Shown here piece by piece: positions 1-5,275 of a DNA stretch of 5,291 nt. Both the position numbers and the translations under genes were made by a program. Origin of the DNA: Cloacimonetes bacterium UBA4175 (lineage in GTDB: Bacteria; Cloacimonadota; Cloacimonadia; Cloacimonadales; Cloacimonadaceae); NCBI GenBank assembly GCA_002379855.1, contig DFUX01000088.1, forward strand, positions 1 through 5,291, read 5' to 3'. Below the pieces are notes generated by a model. It saw only the letters and a program-made list of their open reading frames with translations, was not told where the DNA came from and made no database searches. Position 1 is the first letter of the stretch. Each line of letters opens with the position of its first letter.

Positions 1-10
1 AAACGGACTT

Positions 11-25
11 TGCCACCCCTTGGCA
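11..25. repeat. Short hairpin at window start
   Basis: TGCCA (11-15) and TGGCA (21-25) are perfect 5-bp arms around a CCCCT loop. The hairpin abuts the first ACTGGATCCCGGGTCA word. A similar GCCACCCC string appears on the minus strand of the last bases of the window, so this is probably part of the same dispersed repeat family, cut by the window edge. Confidence 0.4.
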
Positions 26-40
26 CTGGATCCCGGGTCA
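25..40 (+). repeat. Copy 1 of 16-bp dispersed repeat word
   Basis: ACTGGATCCCGGGTCA here is identical to 136-151. At the second site it forms the left end of a 75-bp unit that closes with an inverted CCCGGGAT. At this first site no closing CCCGGGAT follows within the next 100 bases, so this copy looks like a solo end or a truncated unit. Confidence 0.75.
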
Positions 41-50
41 CATGGTTCAC

Positions 51-96
51 GCAGATATACGCGGATAATAGGCGCAGATTGCCGCGGATTGATATA
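51..96. repeat. Degenerate tandem repeat of GCAGAT/GCGGAT
   Basis: GCAGAT at 51-56, GCGGAT at 61-66, GCAGAT at 74-79 and GCGGAT at 84-89 alternate with start spacings of 10, 13 and 10 bases. This amounts to two degenerate copies of a 23-bp unit (51-73 and 74-96). One GCGGAT also occurs downstream at 5160-5165, next to the CAGGAT array. The function is unknown. It resembles low-complexity intergenic repeat families seen in many anaerobe genomes (recollection, not checked). Confidence 0.6.
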
Positions 97-100
97 ATGG

Positions 101-129
101 GATTTGTTTCAGGGCTGGATGGTTGTTTC
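101..129 (+). repeat. Copy 1 of 29-bp direct repeat
   Basis: Bases 101-129 (starting GATTTGTTT, ending TTGTTTC) match 229-257 at 24 of 29 positions without gaps, by hand alignment. Both copies lie in the same orientation. Copy 1 lies 61 bases after the 16-bp word at 25-40, and copy 2 lies 78 bases after the 16-bp word at 136-151, so the upstream region looks like two successive rounds of the same repeat modules. Confidence 0.6.
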
Positions 130-135
130 TAAAAG

Positions 136-210
136 ACTGGATCCCGGGTCAAGTCACCCCACCAAACCGCTACGCGCTTTGGCGAGGACCCCGACAGCCC
201 GGGATGACAC
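136..210. repeat. 75-bp MITE/REP-like palindromic unit
   Basis: The unit opens with ACTGGATCCCGGGTCA (136-151) and closes with GCCCGGGATGACAC (197-210). ATCCCGGG (141-148) and CCCGGGAT (198-205) form a perfect 8-bp outer stem. An inner stem is possible between CCAAA (162-166) and TTTGG (178-182). The closing 25 bases (186-210) recur inverted at 5251-5275 with 22 of 25 matches. Ends of this kind are typical of short palindromic intergenic repeats spread through bacterial genomes. There is no open reading frame of its own, no transposase nearby, and only an uninformative AG on both flanks as a possible target duplication. Confidence 0.65.
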
Positions 211-281
211 AGTAATGTAGTCTGGTGTGATTTGTTTTGGGGTTGGGTGTTTGTTTCGGGTGAATCTTTCCACCCTTCCAC
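186..281 (-). repeat. Left copy of composite inverted repeat
   Basis: Read on the minus strand, this stretch begins GTGGAAGGGTGGAAAG, continues through AAACAAACA and CACCAG, and ends in GTGTCATCCCGGGC followed by a CGGGG-rich tail. The same order of words occurs on the plus strand at 5201-5275. The left copy is about 21 bp longer, because it carries an extra segment containing a second AAACAAA word. The two copies lie in opposite orientation outside the four-gene block. Confidence 0.6.
229..257 (+). repeat. Copy 2 of 29-bp direct repeat
   Basis: This is the partner of 101-129, with 24 of 29 positions identical. It lies inside the left composite repeat and includes the segment that is missing from the shorter downstream copy. 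Confidence 0.6.
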
Positions 282-286
282 AGACC

Positions 287-302
287 TTACAAGGGATTGT
301 AA
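287..302. promoter_or_regulatory. Perfect palindrome TTACAA-N4-TTGTAA, possible operator
   Basis: TTACAA (287-292) and TTGTAA (297-302) are exact reverse complements separated by GGGA. The right arm coincides with the -35 hexamer of the best candidate promoter for kamD, which is the usual position for a repressor operator. The layout is that of a site for a dimeric regulator, but I cannot name the regulator. A 6-bp palindrome may also arise by chance. Confidence 0.35.
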
Positions 303-325
303 AATTAAAAATTGCATACGATAAC
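297..325 (+). promoter_or_regulatory. Weak candidate sigma-70-type promoter for kamDE-rseP-tgt
   Basis: TTGTAA (297-302) and GATAAC (320-325) are separated by exactly 17 bases, and each matches 4 of 6 consensus positions. The spacer is AT-rich. This is the best spaced pair I could find between the repeat patch and the kamD start, and it would give a leader of roughly 90 nt. The match is weak, and promoters of this lineage may not follow the sigma-70 consensus. Confidence 0.25.
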
Positions 326-333
326 TTGATGAT

Positions 334-354
334 AGCAAATTGGTCTGATTTGCT
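334..354. promoter_or_regulatory. 21-bp inverted repeat in kamD leader with following T-run
   Basis: AGCAAAT (334-340) and ATTTGCT (348-354) are perfect 7-bp arms around TGGTCTG. T355-T358 extend the final T into a TTTTT run. If transcribed, the RNA would form a hairpin followed by U residues, a weak terminator or attenuator shape with only two G-C pairs. As DNA it could equally be a regulator binding site. It lies between the candidate promoter and the ribosome binding site. Confidence 0.35.
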
Positions 355-414
355 TTTTGCTTGACGGAACTGCCCCTCGCGGAAAACGTGCAAGCACACA
401 ATAATCAGTATGTT

Positions 415-419
415 GGAGG
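415..419 (+). promoter_or_regulatory. Ribosome binding site that fixes the kamD start
   Basis: GGAGG at 415-419 stands 4 bases before ATG at 424. This favours ATG 424 over the in-frame TTG at 361, which has no purine-rich stretch in front of it. It also rules out TTG 421, which would be only one base away. Confidence 0.75.
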
Positions 420-423
420 CTTG

Positions 424-1980
424 ATGCTCAAGCTGGATATCGATCCCAAATTGAAAACCCGAGCCCGTACCGCGGCTGCCAGGATCGCCGGTTCCTTTGC
501 CTGGCTGTTCGATGACTATTCATCGCTGGCGATCGAGCGCACTGTGCTGCGTTTGATGGGCATCGACGGAGCGCTGGAGGACGGCAAACCGCTCCCGAAC
601 GTGGTGGTTGACCACTTGCAGGCAAAGAACGCCCTGTTGCGCGGGGCAGCCATCCCGGTTGCCAATGCCATGCTGTCCCGTGGTTTGAACGCGCAGGAAG
701 TGGCTGAAGCTGTGGGACGGGGGGAACTTGACCTGTCCGAACTGCCGGAGGCCCCGCCCGAGCAGTTGTACAAGGTGCTGGATAAGCTTTCCACCCAGAT
801 GCTCGCGCGCATCCGCGGCCAGCGGGAAAAGCGGGACAAACTCTTTGCCGAATACGGCCCCCGCCGCGTGCCCGCGATCTATGTGATCGTCGCCACCGGA
901 AACATATACGAAGACGCGGTGCAAGCCAAAGCAGCCGCCACTGAGGGTGCGGACATCATTGCCGTGATCCGCTCCACCGCCCAATCCCTGCTGGACTTTG
1001 TGCCTTACGGCGCCACCACGGTCGGTTTTGGCGGCACCTTTGCCACCCAGGAGAATTTCCGCATCATGCGCGCCGCTTTGGACGAAGTGTCGGAACAGCA
1101 GAAACGCTATATCAGCCTCACCAATTACGCTTCCGGGCTCTGCATGCCGGAGATCGCCGCCATGGGCGCCATGGAACGGCTGGATCTGATGCTCAACGAC
1201 GCCATGTATGGCATCCTCTTCCGCGACATAAACCCCAAGCGCACCTTGCTGGACCAGTATTTCAGCCGCATGGTCAACGCTTATGCCGGAATCGAGATCC
1301 AGACCGGGGAAGACAACTATCTCACCACCTCGGACGCCATCGAAAAAGCCTACACCGTGACCGCCTCCCAGCTGCTGAACGAGCAATTCGCCCTGCTCAG
1401 CGGCGTCAAACCCGAAAAGATGGGGCTCGGCCATGCCTACGAGATCGATCCGGAGCAGGAAAACAGCTTTTCCTACGAGCTGGCGCATGCCCTGTTGACC
1501 AAAGAGCTGTTCCCGGATTCGCCTGTCAAATATATGCCCCCCACCAAGTTCGCCAGCGGCAACATCTTCAAAACCCATCTGATGGACGCCATGTTCAACT
1601 TCGTCGGCCAGCTCACCCATCAGGGCGTGCAGCTTTTGGGCATGATGACGGAAGCCATCCACACCCCGCATCTGGCTGACCGCTCCCTCGCCATCGAAAA
1701 CGCCCAGTATATCTTTAAGGCCGTGAAGGACTTGGGCGACAACCTGGCACTGGCTCCTAACAGCTTTGTGAATCGGCGCGCCGGCGAGGTGCTGCGGGAA
1801 GCGGTTGAGTTTCTGGAGATGGTTGCCGAAGACGGCCTCTTCAAAGCCATGGAAAGAGGCGAATTTGCCGATATCAAGCGGCCGGAGAACGGCGGCAAGG
1901 GGCTGGAGGGAGTGTTCCGCAAGGATGCCCAATACTTTAATCCGTTCTTGGAAAAGATGAAGCAGGAGTTGGGATTATGA
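424..1980 (+). CDS. kamD: Lysine 5,6-aminomutase, alpha subunit
   Basis: Large subunit of the adenosylcobalamin- and PLP-dependent enzyme that moves the terminal amino group of D-lysine or L-beta-lysine from C6 to C5 in anaerobic lysine fermentation. It is cytosolic and works as a complex with KamE. From ATG 424 the protein is 518 residues, close to the roughly 516 of the Clostridium sticklandii enzyme, and similarity as I recall it runs end to end. Examples are the segments around GIDGA (46-50), VIVATGNIYED (154-164), YGATT (195-199), GLCMPEIAAMGA (238-249), GEDNYLTT (295-302) and KYMPPTKF (369-376). R183, S188, S237, Y262, D297 and K369 each fall one position before the C. sticklandii residues R184, S189, S238, Y263, D298 and K370, which I recall as PLP or substrate contacts. 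The enzyme is therefore probably active. The stop overlaps the kamE start (ATGA). OraE of ornithine 4,5-aminomutase is ruled out because that protein is a longer fusion. Confidence 0.96.
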   Translation: MLKLDIDPKLKTRARTAAARIAGSFAWLFDDYSSLAIERTVLRLMGIDGALEDGKPLPNVVVDHLQAKNALLRGAAIPVANAMLSRGLNAQEVAEAVGRGELDLSELPEAPPEQLYKVLDKLSTQMLARIRGQREKRDKLFAEYGPRRVPAIYVIVATGNIYEDAVQAKAAATEGADIIAVIRSTAQSLLDFVPYGATTVGFGGTFATQENFRIMRAALDEVSEQQKRYISLTNYASGLCMPEIAAMGAMERLDLMLNDAMYGILFRDINPKRTLLDQYFSRMVNAYAGIEIQTGEDNYLTTSDAIEKAYTVTASQLLNEQFALLSGVKPEKMGLGHAYEIDPEQENSFSYELAHALLTKELFPDSPVKYMPPTKFASGNIFKTHLMDAMFNFVGQLTHQGVQLLGMMTEAIHTPHLADRSLAIENAQYIFKAVKDLGDNLALAPNSFVNRRAGEVLREAVEFLEMVAEDGLFKAMERGEFADIKRPENGGKGLEGVFRKDAQYFNPFLEKMKQELGL

Positions 1981-2723
1981 GCAAAAATAACATTATCCGC
2001 CCTTACGGCGACACCTCCGGCGATGGCAAGATGCAGCTTTCCTTCAGCCTGCCGGTTCCCCCGGATGCCTTTGGTAAGGAAGCTGCCCGCCTGTTGCTCG
2101 AGCGGATCGGATTCGACAATATCGAGATCACTTGCCTGCGCGACCTGCGCGAGGGCTACACCCATTTCATCGCCTATGCCGTGACCTCCGCGTCCGTGGA
2201 TACTTCAAAGATCAAGGTGAAAGTGGTGGAGACCCCGGTGATGGATATGGAAGCCACCGACGCTTACATCAGCGAACACATCGGGCGGAAGCTCACCGTG
2301 GTTGGCGCCTGCATCGAAAGCGACGCGCACACCGTGGGCATCGACGCCATCATGAACATGAAGGGCTACAACCACCGCTTTGGCCTGGAACGCTATCAGA
2401 TGTTCAACGCCATCAACATGGGCGCGCAGGTGCCGTCGGAAGACCTGTTGGCCAGGGCGCGCAAAGAGAAGGCGGACGCGATCCTGGTTTCCCAGGTGGT
2501 CACTCAAAAGAACATCCACATCAAAAACCTCACCCGCCTGATCGAACTGGCGGAGGCTGAACGCCTGCGCGACAAGATGCTCTTCATCTGCGGAGGGCCG
2601 CGTATCTCCCACGAACTGGCCATCGAACTCGGTTACGATGCCGGTTTCGGGACAGGCAGCTACTCCACCGACGTAGCCTCCTTTATCGCCATCACCCTTG
2701 CTGCCAGGGCGGTCAAAGCTTGA
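1977..2723 (+). CDS. kamE: Lysine 5,6-aminomutase, beta (cobalamin-binding) subunit
   Basis: Small subunit that carries adenosylcobalamin and, by an internal aldimine, PLP. It has 248 residues, against about 260 in clostridia. Residues 1 to about 95 match the N-terminal (dimerisation) part. Residues from about 104 form the B12-binding Rossmann domain with the DxHxxG motif D116-H118-G121, where H118 is the lower cobalt ligand. K129 in MNMKGY lies 11 residues after H118, the same distance as His133 to the PLP lysine Lys144 in C. sticklandii. Other family segments are VSQVVTQKN (171-179), GGPRI (206-210) and GYDAGFGTG (219-227). AGGAG at 1964-1968, inside the end of kamD, stands 8 bases before the ATG, and the 4-nt overlap with kamD implies coupled translation and balanced subunits. 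The stop TGA overlaps the TTG start of rseP. Homology to the known subunit is unmistakable. Confidence 0.96.
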   Translation: MSKNNIIRPYGDTSGDGKMQLSFSLPVPPDAFGKEAARLLLERIGFDNIEITCLRDLREGYTHFIAYAVTSASVDTSKIKVKVVETPVMDMEATDAYISEHIGRKLTVVGACIESDAHTVGIDAIMNMKGYNHRFGLERYQMFNAINMGAQVPSEDLLARARKEKADAILVSQVVTQKNIHIKNLTRLIELAEAERLRDKMLFICGGPRISHELAIELGYDAGFGTGSYSTDVASFIAITLAARAVKA

Positions 2724-4006
2724 CCTTGCTGCTCACCATCCTCGCTTTTGGCGTGATGATTTTCGTGCATGAGCTGGGGCACTATGTCGCAGCCCGGCTT
2801 TTCGGGGTGGATATCGAGAAGTTCTCCATCGGATTTGGCAAGCCCATTCTCCAGTGGCAAAGCAAGGGCGTGCAATGGCGGTTGGGCTGGATCCCTCTGG
2901 GCGGCTATCTGAAGCTGCGGGGCGAAAACCCTGACGAGCAGAAAGACGGCCTTGCCGGTTCATTCCAGTCCAAACCCTGGTGGCAGAAGGCCTTGATCGG
3001 ATTCAGCGGCCCCTTTGCCAACCTGCTTTTGGGAGTCCTGCTGTTTATCATCTCTTTCCTGCTGCCGCTCAAGATAAGCGACCAGCGTCCCGTGATCGCC
3101 CGCGCGGAAGGCCTTGCCGCCCGCTATTTCGCCGCCGGGGACAGCATCCAAAACGTCAACGGAAAACAGATCAGGGGTTTTGGCGATTTTCTGGAGAATC
3201 TTTCGCTTGAAAGCGCTAACAAAATCACCGTGATCCGTGGTGGGCAAGCCGAACAGCTTACGATTTCCCCTTCGGAACTGGATTCCCTGCTGCAGTCTGT
3301 CTATCCCGCGGTGCGGGCAAGGGTGGGGGAGGTGATTCCCAAAACGCCCGCCTATCACGCGCAGCTCAAGCCCGGGGACGAGATTCTGATGGTGGACGGC
3401 GTCGAGGTCACAGATTGGTATGCCATGCGAAACCTGGTGATTAGTTCCGGCGCGGACAGCGTGTCGCTCCTGGTCAAACGCGGCGGCCAATTGCTGAGAA
3501 AGGACATCCGCCTCGAATCCAGCCTCAGCACCGGCTCCCAAAAGGCGATCGGCATCATGCAGGAGCAGCCCGTGACCTATGTTCGCCACTTCTCCCTGGG
3601 GGAAGCGCTGTCTCTCGGCTTGCGCAACAGCCTGAACTTTGTTTCCATGAACTACCAGATGCTTTACAAGCTGCTGCTCAATCCCTCCCAACTTAAGAAG
3701 AACGTGGGCGGGCCGGTCATGATCGTCTCGATTAGCCAGCAGGTGGGAAGCAAGGGCTTCAGCTATTCGCTGCTTTTCTTTGCCAGCATCAGCCTGATGC
3801 TGATGATCATGAACCTCTTGCCGATTCCCATCCTGGACGGCGGCCTCATCCTCTTCGCCTGTGTGGAAGGCATCATCGGCAGGCCCATCCCGTCCAAAGT
3901 GCAGACTGCCCTGCAATCCATCGGCTTCATGCTATTGATGTTGCTCATGGTTTTGGCTTTCTATTCGGATATTTCCAGCGAAGTTTTGCGTTATTTGAGT
4001 AAATAA
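2720..4006 (+). CDS. rseP: RseP-family site-2 zinc metalloprotease with two PDZ domains
   Basis: Integral inner-membrane protease (M50 family) that cuts transmembrane segments of substrates such as anti-sigma factors or remnant signal peptides. The protein has 428 residues. The zinc motif HELGH is at 17-21 in the first membrane helix (about 3-23). The GFSGPFANLLLG segment (94-105) opens a second helix (to about 117). Two PDZ-like domains follow, at about 118-190 (AGDSIQNVNG) and 196-266 (KPGDEILMVDG). The helix at about 349-372 leads into the second active-site motif N365..P368-P370..LDGG (372-375), with D373 as the third zinc ligand. A last helix spans about 400-416. Two PDZ domains are typical of Gram-negative RseP, whereas B. 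subtilis RasP has one. The start is TTG 2720, overlapping the kamE stop, with no strong ribosome site. The next in-frame ATG (2756) would remove most of helix 1 before HELGH. No anti-sigma gene or dxr is nearby, so the substrate cannot be named. Confidence 0.93.
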   Translation: MTLLLTILAFGVMIFVHELGHYVAARLFGVDIEKFSIGFGKPILQWQSKGVQWRLGWIPLGGYLKLRGENPDEQKDGLAGSFQSKPWWQKALIGFSGPFANLLLGVLLFIISFLLPLKISDQRPVIARAEGLAARYFAAGDSIQNVNGKQIRGFGDFLENLSLESANKITVIRGGQAEQLTISPSELDSLLQSVYPAVRARVGEVIPKTPAYHAQLKPGDEILMVDGVEVTDWYAMRNLVISSGADSVSLLVKRGGQLLRKDIRLESSLSTGSQKAIGIMQEQPVTYVRHFSLGEALSLGLRNSLNFVSMNYQMLYKLLLNPSQLKKNVGGPVMIVSISQQVGSKGFSYSLLFFASISLMLMIMNLLPIPILDGGLILFACVEGIIGRPIPSKVQTALQSIGFMLLMLLMVLAFYSDISSEVLRYLSK

Positions 4007-4007
4007 C

Positions 4008-5117
4008 ATGTTCCGCTTCACTCTGGAAAAGACATCATCCCGCGCCAGGGCTGGCATGATAGAGACCGACCACGGGCAGATTCTCACCCCCGTATTCATG
4101 CCGGTGGGCACTCTGGGCACGGTAAAGGCGATGAGCCCCCACGAGCTTAAGGAAAGCCACGCCCAGATCATACTGGGGAACACCTACCATCTCTATCTGC
4201 GTCCCGGGCACGAGCTTATCCGCTCCGCCGGGGGGCTTCACAAGTTCATCTCCTGGGACAGGCCGATGCTCACGGACAGCGGCGGATTCCAGGTCATGAG
4301 CCTTTCCAGCCTGCGCAAGATCACCCGCGAAGGCGTGCAGTTCCAGTCCCACATCGACGGCAGCCGCCATTTCTTCACTCCGGAAAGCGTTATCGCCATT
4401 CAGGAAGCCCTGGGCGCGGACATCATCATGAGTTTCGACGAATGCCCGCCATTTCCCGCCACCCGCGAGTATGTGGAAAGATCGCTCAACACCACTCTCA
4501 AATGGGCGGAGCGCGGCAAGCTGGCCTTCACCAATTCCGCCCGCCAGGCCCTCTTTGGCATCGTGCAGGGGGGAATCTATGAAGACCTGCGGGAGCGTTC
4601 CGCTCTGGAGCTGATGCAGATGGATTTCCCGGGCTATTCCATCGGCGGCCTCGCGGTGGGCGAACCCAAAGAGGATATGTTTCGCATCACCGCCTTCCTG
4701 AATGACATCCTGCCCAAGGACAAACCCCGCTACCTGATGGGGGTTGGCACCCCCAGCGACCTGCTCAACAACATCGCCAACGGGGTGGATATGTTCGACT
4801 GCGTGATGCCGACCCGCAACGCCCGCAAGGGCAGCATCTTCACCCGCAACGGCAAGATGATCATCAAGGCCGCCCGCTACAAGGACGATTTCAGCCCCAT
4901 CGACCCCCTCTGCGGCTGCTATACCTGCCGCCATTTCTCCCGCGCCTACATCCGACACCTCATCTCCATGAACGAAATCCTCGGCATGCGCCTCACCACC
5001 ATCCACAGCCTCTATTTCTACCAGGAACTTATGCAAATGGCGCGCGAAGCTATCCTGGACGGCCGTTACGACGACTTTCTGGCGGAAATGCTGCCTGTGC
5101 TGGACAGACTGATTTGA
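4008..5117 (+). CDS. tgt: Queuine tRNA-ribosyltransferase (tRNA-guanine transglycosylase)
   Basis: Cytosolic enzyme that exchanges guanine 34 of tRNAs with GUN anticodons (Asp, Asn, His, Tyr) for the queuosine precursor preQ1. It has 369 residues, against about 375 in E. coli, and is collinear from the N-terminal FMPVGT..GTVK segment (30-40) to the C-terminus. D90 (in LTDSGGFQ) and D264 (in DMFDCV) are the catalytic aspartates, D264 being the nucleophile. D144 and Q187 line the base pocket. C146 and V217 are the bacterial preQ1-type residues; eukaryotic queuine enzymes carry Val and Gly at these sites, as I recall. Zinc is bound by C302, C304, C307 and H333, the same numbers as in E. coli. 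One base separates it from the rseP stop, and no strong ribosome site is visible, so it probably depends on translation of rseP. No other queuosine gene (queA, queC-F) is in the window. Confidence 0.97.
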   Translation: MFRFTLEKTSSRARAGMIETDHGQILTPVFMPVGTLGTVKAMSPHELKESHAQIILGNTYHLYLRPGHELIRSAGGLHKFISWDRPMLTDSGGFQVMSLSSLRKITREGVQFQSHIDGSRHFFTPESVIAIQEALGADIIMSFDECPPFPATREYVERSLNTTLKWAERGKLAFTNSARQALFGIVQGGIYEDLRERSALELMQMDFPGYSIGGLAVGEPKEDMFRITAFLNDILPKDKPRYLMGVGTPSDLLNNIANGVDMFDCVMPTRNARKGSIFTRNGKMIIKAARYKDDFSPIDPLCGCYTCRHFSRAYIRHLISMNEILGMRLTTIHSLYFYQELMQMAREAILDGRYDDFLAEMLPVLDRLI

Positions 5118-5133
5118 TGACAATGTAATGGCA

Positions 5134-5148
5134 GTGGAAAGGTGGAAA
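5134..5148 (+). repeat. GTGGAAAGGTGGAAA word, inverted match to 267-281
   Basis: This 15-mer matches the reverse complement of 267-281 at 14 of 15 positions. Its inner AAAGGTGGAA (5138-5147) is repeated exactly at 5197-5206, so two copies flank the CAGGAT array. A further TGGAAAGG is at 5210-5217. It looks like one module of the same intergenic repeat family. Confidence 0.5.
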
Positions 5149-5159
5149 ATTTATAGAAC

Positions 5160-5191
5160 GCGGATAACAGGATCGACAGGATCAGCAGGAT
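5160..5191. repeat. Short tandem array CAGGAT with 9-bp period
   Basis: CAGGAT occurs exactly at 5168-5173, 5177-5182 and 5186-5191, a strict 9-base period, preceded by one GCGGAT at 5160-5165. The spacers are CGA and CAG. The 9-base period does not imply coding here, because no open frame with protein features spans it. Confidence 0.65.
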
Positions 5192-5200
5192 TTTTCAAAG

Positions 5201-5275
5201 GTGGAATGGTGGAAAGGAGTCCCTAAACAAACATCACCAGGCTATCTACCGTGTCATCCCGGGCAGACGGGGACC
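5201..5275 (+). repeat. Right copy of composite inverted repeat
   Basis: On the plus strand this reads GTGGAATGGTGGAAAG, then AAACAAACA, CACCAG and GTGTCATCCCGGGC, ending in a CGGGGACC tail. It follows the minus strand of 186-281 word for word. GTGTCATCCCGGGC (5251-5264) is an exact 14-base match to the complement of 197-210. It lacks about 21 bp present in the left copy. Confidence 0.6.

Larger units (their letters stand above)
1..423. other. Non-coding repeat-rich region upstream of kamD
   Basis: No believable gene lies here. The left part (1-281) is made of short repeats that recur within the window: a 16-bp word at 25-40 and 136-151, a 29-bp related pair at 101-129 and 229-257, and a stretch matched in inverted orientation at 5201-5275. 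The right part (282-423) is more AT-rich, carries two perfect inverted repeats and the ribosome binding site of kamD, and is best read as the control region. Reading frames on the minus strand here run through the repeats and resemble no protein family I know. Confidence 0.8.

Noticed and set aside
51..210. CRISPR array
   Set aside because: The repeats are too short and too degenerate, their spacing is irregular, there are no unique spacers of constant length, and no cas gene is present.
129..401. 90- and 81-residue minus-strand open frames upstream of kamD
   Set aside because: They run through the palindromic repeat, giving peptides such as HPGLSGSSPKR and DLTRDPVF that commonly arise when this sort of repeat is translated. 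There is no ribosome site and no domain.
300..423. Cobalamin or lysine riboswitch in the kamD leader
   Set aside because: I could not find the conserved B12-box-like or lysine-riboswitch core strings. Only simple inverted repeats are visible.
520..1932. 470-residue open frame on the minus strand across kamD
   Set aside because: It is the antisense shadow of a strongly conserved gene in GC-rich DNA. The translation is rich in H, G and Q with no recognisable domain, and kamD itself is beyond doubt.
2132..2560. 142-residue plus-strand frame inside kamE
   Set aside because: It is in a different frame from the certain kamE product and very rich in R, G and H. It is an overlap artefact.
2960..3916. 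318-residue open frame on the minus strand across rseP
   Set aside because: It is an antisense shadow. rseP carries both active-site motifs in the correct order on the plus strand.
4035..5123. 362-residue open frame on the minus strand across tgt
   Set aside because: It is an antisense shadow of tgt with the same H/G/A-rich composition and no family signature. Long antisense frames are expected at this base composition.
5118..5160. Intrinsic terminator directly after tgt
   Set aside because: No GC-rich hairpin with a T-run follows the stop codon. The only strong hairpin (5273-5285) lacks a T-run within the window and belongs to the repeat.
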